A stretch of DNA of 64,000 bases from Drosophila miranda (taxonomy: Eukaryota; Arthropoda; Insecta; Diptera; Drosophilidae), in NCBI RefSeq assembly GCF_003369915.1, contig NC_046675.1:32759001-32823000 (forward strand), read 5' to 3'. The translations under genes were made by a program, and so were the position numbers. Below are positions 53,592 through 64,000 of the stretch, one piece after another. How positions within the stretch are numbered: position 1 is the stretch's first letter; every line of letters starts with the position of its first letter. Under the pieces are notes generated by a model. The model was not told where the DNA came from and did no database searches. It saw only the letters and a program-made list of their open reading frames with translations.

Positions 53592-56500
53592 ATGCAAAAG
53601 CAAGAGGAGGTCCTATCGCGCCTCAGGCAGATCTTGGACATATTTCTGCGCGATAACTTTTCCACAACCAACAATGTTTACTTTGAGAAGCTTCTAACGC
53701 ACATAAAGGCTAAGGGTGAGGGCAAGAGCGTGTTTCTTTATGTACTATCTACTAATCAGAGATCTAATTTTGCATGCCACCACAGAGAATGTGTATGTGC
53801 TCCAGGCGCCGTTTATCATCGATTGGGTCGACAAATGCATGACCATGGTAATGGAGGACTTTAACAAAATCCATCCGAAGGTGATATCGTTTATGTTGAA
53901 TCTCACCAGCTACTTGGCGTCAAACGAGTGGATGATTGTGCGCCTCCGTGAACTGGACATTGTGGGCAGGTGAGTCTCCTACCCAGAACTGGCTCCGTTC
54001 TAAACCATCTCGTGCAATTACCTTGCAGAACCATTAAATTCCTGAAGTCGGGAGATCTCCAGTTTAGTCCGTCAATCAAACTCGGAGGAATACGGCTGAT
54101 GAAGTCCGTGGCTTGCTTCAGTATGGGTCTGGCATTCATGAGAATCCATCGCACGTGGACATTGCTGATTCAATACTCGAATAACGATCACACGCTGTAT
54201 GTGGTGCGGGAGGCCAGACAGGTGCTCTACGAGATTCTGTACAAATCGTGCGACAAGCTGCACGACAAGGCTGTTACCCTGGAAATACTGGCCGAGATAA
54301 TGAAGCCCATTCATGATAATCTATACAAGACCACTGATCCCGAGGTGCAGGAACGCATTCACATCAATGTAGATGACAATGAGCTGTTGCACAAGATCTC
54401 GGCCACATTGGATCTGCTTTCGTACGTTCTGCAGCAGACGCTTGTGCACGAGGAGCGCACAATGCTGATCTCGCTGATGAAGGAGTATCACGACTTTGAA
54501 ATAACCATTTGGAAACTTATCGACATGACGCACAATCCGTACTTTATGGAAAAGATCTTCACCACACTGAGCAGCTACTACTTTGCCCTTCTGACGCACG
54601 AGAAGCTGCTCAATCCGGACGTGACCGAGCCCCCCGAACAGTTCACCGACTTTGGCTTGTCCTTTTTTAATCTCATGAAATTCTTCATTACCCGAAGAGA
54701 CGGCGTGGGTTTTGTGAAAATGGCCGAACTGAATCATATACTTTGGAAGAAGCTTGGCGCTCGTGCCCCCAAGGAGATCATCATCCAGCATGAACGAGTG
54801 ACGTTTGAGAATCAGTTGATCCTCTTCCATATGCTGCCGCTGCTGTTCTCCATGAAATATGCCCAGAGGCAGGCAGACGAAGCTTCTCGCACCGAACTGT
54901 TCGACGCTTACGTTCTGAAATTAATGGAAATGTCGTGTGAGCAGACCTTCCGTATGTGCTACAGTATGCGCGATGCATTCTTCACGCCCGAAGGTGTGGC
55001 GGGTGGTCTGTTCACGCCAGAGTTGGCCAACAAGTGCATACACAGTATACTGTCCCTGGAGCATGTGCTGGACCGGGAGCAGGCCATTACCGTGTGCCAG
55101 GCATTGCTGTATGTGCTCCGCGAGGTGGTGGCCCTGAGTGCCCTCGGCAATTCGGGCCAGGATGACTGTCATAGCGTTAGTAGCGCGGGTAGTGCTGGCA
55201 GCATCTACCGTGATCTTTATCCCCGCGGCACGGAGTTGGTTGTAAATGATCCCAAAGTTCTGCACTCCGTCATGGTCGGCCTGCGTACGTTGATCGAACG
55301 CTTCAAGATCACGTGGAAGGAGTCGGTGGAGACGATTGGCCTGGTCAATTGTCTGGCATTTGTGCTGGAAAACACCAACATGGATGCCAGAGTGAGAATA
55401 TAATGAAATATTCCTTATTTGTCGAAAGTTTCACTAATTTTTTCTGTATTTTCCAGTGCACTGTCCAGGCGTTGAAACTCGTGCAGCTGGCTGTGGAGCA
55501 TTTCCTGTCGCCGAACATGGCTCTGCTGGTGGACAATCTGCAGGGCTCTGCCTTGGTTTGCCTGGGTCCCATTATTGTCAAGCGCATGCATGATACCACG
55601 TGGGAGGTGCGTGATACCACGCTGGAGTTGACCACCTCCATAGCCAGCATTTCCCGTATCAGTAGGTTTCCACCAGAAAAACTATGGTCAATTATTATTA
55701 ACAAAGATGTATTTGCTTTCATGTAGAGTTTCCCGCCTTTCAGCAGTTTCTGATTGACGCAAAGATACCTCCGATCGTCTACGAAATGGCCAAGAATGAT
55801 TCAGAGAGCTATGTGCGCGCCTCAGCATTCAAATGCCTGTCCCAGATGGTGTCCATCAATCTGCTGTGGGAGAATTGTCTCAGTCAACTTGATCTTGTGG
55901 TACGATAGTGATCTTTTTATTCCTCTAGACGTTTAACATCCTCTTTTGATCTGCTTCAGGATCATCTACTGTATGTGCTGTATCGCGACAACGATGATCT
56001 TGTGCGTGCAGAGGCCGTAAACACGCTGATGAAGATCTACGAACATCGCAAGATCCACCAGAAGTACAAAAATACACTCTTCTCCACCCTGAACTACTGC
56101 GTGGTCGGGGATCATCATTCAGAGGTGAAGCTAAATGCTCTGGTGTTCTGGCGCAGGGAGTTTTTCCGCCAGTTCAGCAACCAGGGCATGATCGACGGAG
56201 TCTTTCCCACAGTGACCTTCTCCAAGGAGCAGAAGAAGATTGTAACGCTGACGGAGAAGGAGATTCAGACGAGCATTGCCAAAGTGTTTGGGGAGGTGCA
56301 GCAATATGGTTACTTTGGCATTATCATTAAGTGTCTGCGCGAAGAGGTTTCTGTGGAAGTGCTGGAAATCATTGTAAGAGGCCTCAAATTAATGAACGAA
56401 AAGTTCGAGCGTTTCAAGGGCATTATGGAGGAGGTTGAGTTGAGGTCGCCACCCCCGAGTGATGAACAATGTTCCTCGTTTAACTTTAAACCTCAGGAGC

Positions 56501-56856
56501 CGACGCCACACCCATCATCTGGACGTAGCTCCCCCATGAACCCCAACAAAGCGGATGAGATTATCGAGGGTATATTGAACTCGCAGGATGCACAGCTGCT
56601 GGAGACGGCCTTTCAAACGCAAATGCAAATCAACGACGAGGATGACGAGAAGCGGCACTTGGACGAGTTCTACTACAAACAGTTTGCTATGCCGTATCGA
56701 AAGTTCCTTGTGGAGCTGAAGACAATTGACTTGGACAATTTGATTAAACAGAAAGAGGAGCGGTTTGAATGCATTGAGAACTTTACATCCCTGCTGGATG
56801 ATATTTTGTGTGCGATAAAGCATGATGATGCGAATATTATTTCCGATTGTTACTAA
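53592..56856 (+). CDS. Brat1: HEAT-like repeat protein, probable BRAT1 ortholog (CG7044)
   Basis: Exons: 53592-53715, 53762-53969, 54029-55391, 55457-55661, 55727-55899, 55960-56856; 989 residues. It is all-helical and HEAT/ARM-like, without catalytic motifs. The N-terminal order ([20 protein letters not shown] ... [20 protein letters not shown] ... [14 protein letters not shown]) resembles vertebrate BRAT1. The middle has a long amphipathic helical array; a disordered Ser/Pro patch lies near residue 860 ([18 protein letters not shown]). The C-terminus ends in Cys-Tyr. BRAT1 binds the Integrator endonuclease INTS11 and inserts its C-terminal tail into the active site, as I recall. Intron 1 would be only 46 bp, short for a fly intron, so the first junction is least secure. 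Family assignment is by pattern recall, not search. Confidence 0.65.
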
Positions 56857-57289
56857 CTTGCTGGTTAAGCTGCACTGTTAAGCGAGCTGAAAGTGTCTTT
56901 TCTGAAATAGAAATATTATTTTATTAAATATATTTTTGTATGTCTACATATGAAATGAGATTTCATTCCGAAGAAAGAACGGATAGTAATAAAGCAAAGC
57001 ACCGATTAAATTTAAATATTAAAAAATATTCGATATCATTATCGGAGGGCCTATATGTGAGTAGGTTAAATAGATTAAATACTTTTGTGCATTTTCTGAG
57101 CGCTGTTAATGGTAGGACAAAGAGAAATGCATGCATTATGGCTCAATATAAGATCTAGCCACAGCTCTTTGTCATATTTATGATATCAATTTCATCAATT
57201 TATTAAATTTCTTTGTTAATTATATATTAAAGAACACAGGATATAGAAACATCCATACGCAGGTTTTTTGAATTTTCGATCTTGACGTG
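56857..57289. other. 3' UTR of the BRAT1-like gene and AT-rich spacer
   Basis: AATATTATTTTATTAAATA just after the stop probably contains the poly(A) signal. No further gene is seen. At 57305-57395, a short internal triplication of CTCTCTTTGAA(T/C)NGGTTAAGG is present. Confidence 0.45.
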
Positions 57290-57870
57290 CTCAAAGAGGG
57301 CCTAATTGAGAGTTTATCGGTCCGTTGCTCTCTTTGAATTGGTTAAGGCTCTCTTTTTCGCTCTCTTTGAATCGGTTAAGGCTCTCTTTGAACGTTGTAT
57401 AGGCCAGACTCATACTTCGCAACATGTCTTCAAATACCAGCAACATTGACGTGACACCATGCAACTGTATTTTTGTTGAACTTTTTTGTTTAAACAGTGT
57501 TTTAATCAAAATACAATAAATGGGAGTACTTAAAAGTAGTTAGTCTTGAACAAAATTTCTTCATCAATGGCATACAATTATGTGGGCAGAGCTAAGAGTC
57601 TCAGTTAGCCAGCATTATTCAACGGAATATCAAAATTGAGTTATTCGAACGATTACTGTCTTCAGTTTTTTTGTTTGACCTTTTTCGCTAAAACCTTTTT
57701 TTAGCCAAAATCCAATAAAAGCAAGTATTTAAATTTAACCCGTCAAGTATAAAATAGGTTCCTAAATTGGATAAAATTAGCTGGGCAAGGCTGAGAGATC
57801 TATATATCCTGTAATATTCGACGGAATAACAAAAGCGAGGAATATATATAATAGAACTTGAACTCGACAG
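57290..57870 (-). repeat. dispersed repeat copy 4, inverted relative to copies 1-3
   Basis: On the minus strand: GAGTTCAAGTTCTAT, 'TATTCCGTCGAATATTAC', 'AGGTTTTAGCGAAAAAGG', a second unit 'TATTCCGTTGAATAATGCTG', 'CCACATAATTGTAT', and 'GTTGCTGGTATTTGAAGACA'. Internal order matches 46520-47000. Confidence 0.75.
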
Positions 57871-57975
57871 TATATTTACGGTATATTTTAAAAATGAGAC
57901 GGTATAGTGTGGTATATTTCTGAGCTCGATTTTGATCGATTTCAACTTTATCGAGTCCACGGTCACACTGAACTG
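57871..57975 (+). promoter_or_regulatory. core promoter of RhoGAP93B, motif 6 and motif 1
   Basis: GTATATTTACGGTATATTTT and TGGTATATTTCTGAG (motif 6-like) are followed by ACGGTCACACTGA (motif 1 at 57960-57970). This faces the RhoGAP93B leader, 650 bp upstream of its ATG. The layout closely parallels 46440-46530 on the other strand. Confidence 0.65.
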
Positions 57976-58626
57976 GACAGCCGCGCGTCGACGACGAAAA
58001 CAAGAAATACAATTTTTAATATTAAAACTTAACGGAGGGCGGATTTGAAAGAACGGCTGCAGACCCAAGATGACTAATATAACTTAGAGTTGCTAAAAAC
58101 CTAGTAAACAGTTTCATCAGATTATTTATTTACTTAGTGCAGCGAAAGGCGGATTTGTTCGAATTATATTCTCCTGAGTAGGCGGCGCAGCAACATAAAT
58201 ATTTCAAAAATAACAAGAAACATGCAGTTGCACAAACGAAAAGCAAAGCGAAAATATGGCCTGTAAATTATGTCATAAATGTGAAAGTGTTTTCCAGTTG
58301 CATTGCAACAACAACAGCAACAACAAATGCAACATCGTCCACGGCACGCATGTGAAAAAGGAGTGCGAGTGGGTAGAAAAAATCAATTGAGAAAGAAAAA
58401 TTGCATTTTCGCTGCCGCCACCAAAACGAAAATAAGTGAAAAAAAATAGATAGATATATATATTAAGTGCGTTCGCGAGTGTGTGTGTGTGTGTGTAAGG
58501 AAACAAGCAGAAATAGCAAAAGGAGACACAGCAGCACCAGAGAAGACGACGACGACAACAACAACACCAAGAGAAACCCGCCGCCCCATCAGTCGACAGA
58601 GCGGCCAGTAATAAAGAGGAGAAAAA

Positions 58627-64000
<5,374 letters not shown>

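Overview
The window is Drosophila nuclear DNA. Short GT-AG introns, housekeeping core-promoter motifs (DRE, Ohler motifs 1, 6 and 7) and a set of recognisable fly genes all point to this genus. From memory, these genes belong to the D. melanogaster 3R arm (Muller element E), but they come from different parts of that arm. The species is therefore probably not D. melanogaster itself; an obscura-group fly is possible but not proven.

Layout. 1-13.5 kb: first coding exon of the FGF ligand gene branchless (bnl, minus strand), then about 11 kb of non-coding DNA with a striking excess of the hexamer AGATAC/GTATCT. 13.7-14.6 kb: an unrecognised 270-residue gene. 18.7-25.8 kb: MICU1, the mitochondrial calcium uptake regulator, with alternative 3' ends. 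26.7-33.2 kb (minus): Ire1, the ER stress kinase/endoribonuclease, seven coding exons. 33.6-36.3 kb: copies of an old dispersed repeat interrupted by a dead LINE fragment. 36.7-43.6 kb: a compact housekeeping block of Tailor (RNA uridylyltransferase), Dpck (dephospho-CoA kinase, minus), Ref1/Aly (mRNA export) and a Jupiter/HN1-family gene (minus). 45.7-53.2 kb: a transposon pile-up. It holds a 769-bp hAT-type element with perfect TIRs and an 8-bp TSD next to a core promoter, and a near full-length 5.55-kb LOA-clade LINE with a 14-bp TSD nested in the dispersed repeat. 53.6-56.9 kb: a HEAT-like gene that I read as the BRAT1 ortholog (CG7044). 57.3-57.9 kb: an inverted copy of the dispersed repeat fused to a promoter. 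58.6 kb to the end: the first two coding exons of RhoGAP93B (vilse), followed by intron.

Most interesting points: (1) the LINE 5' end, starting at the first base after the TSD, can be drawn as a nested P1-P2-P3-P4 fold like an HDV-type ribozyme; (2) the hAT element sits one base from Ohler motif 1 in the inferred promoter of the Jupiter-like gene and brings an array of TATCGAT/CGATA motifs; (3) the dispersed repeat lies between gene blocks, with copies in opposite orientation, as expected at rearrangement breakpoints; (4) MICU1 has a candidate extra terminal exon that was not obvious from long ORFs; (5) the BRAT1-like protein ends in Cys-Tyr. Splice sites were read by eye and checked for reading phase; no alignment or search was run.
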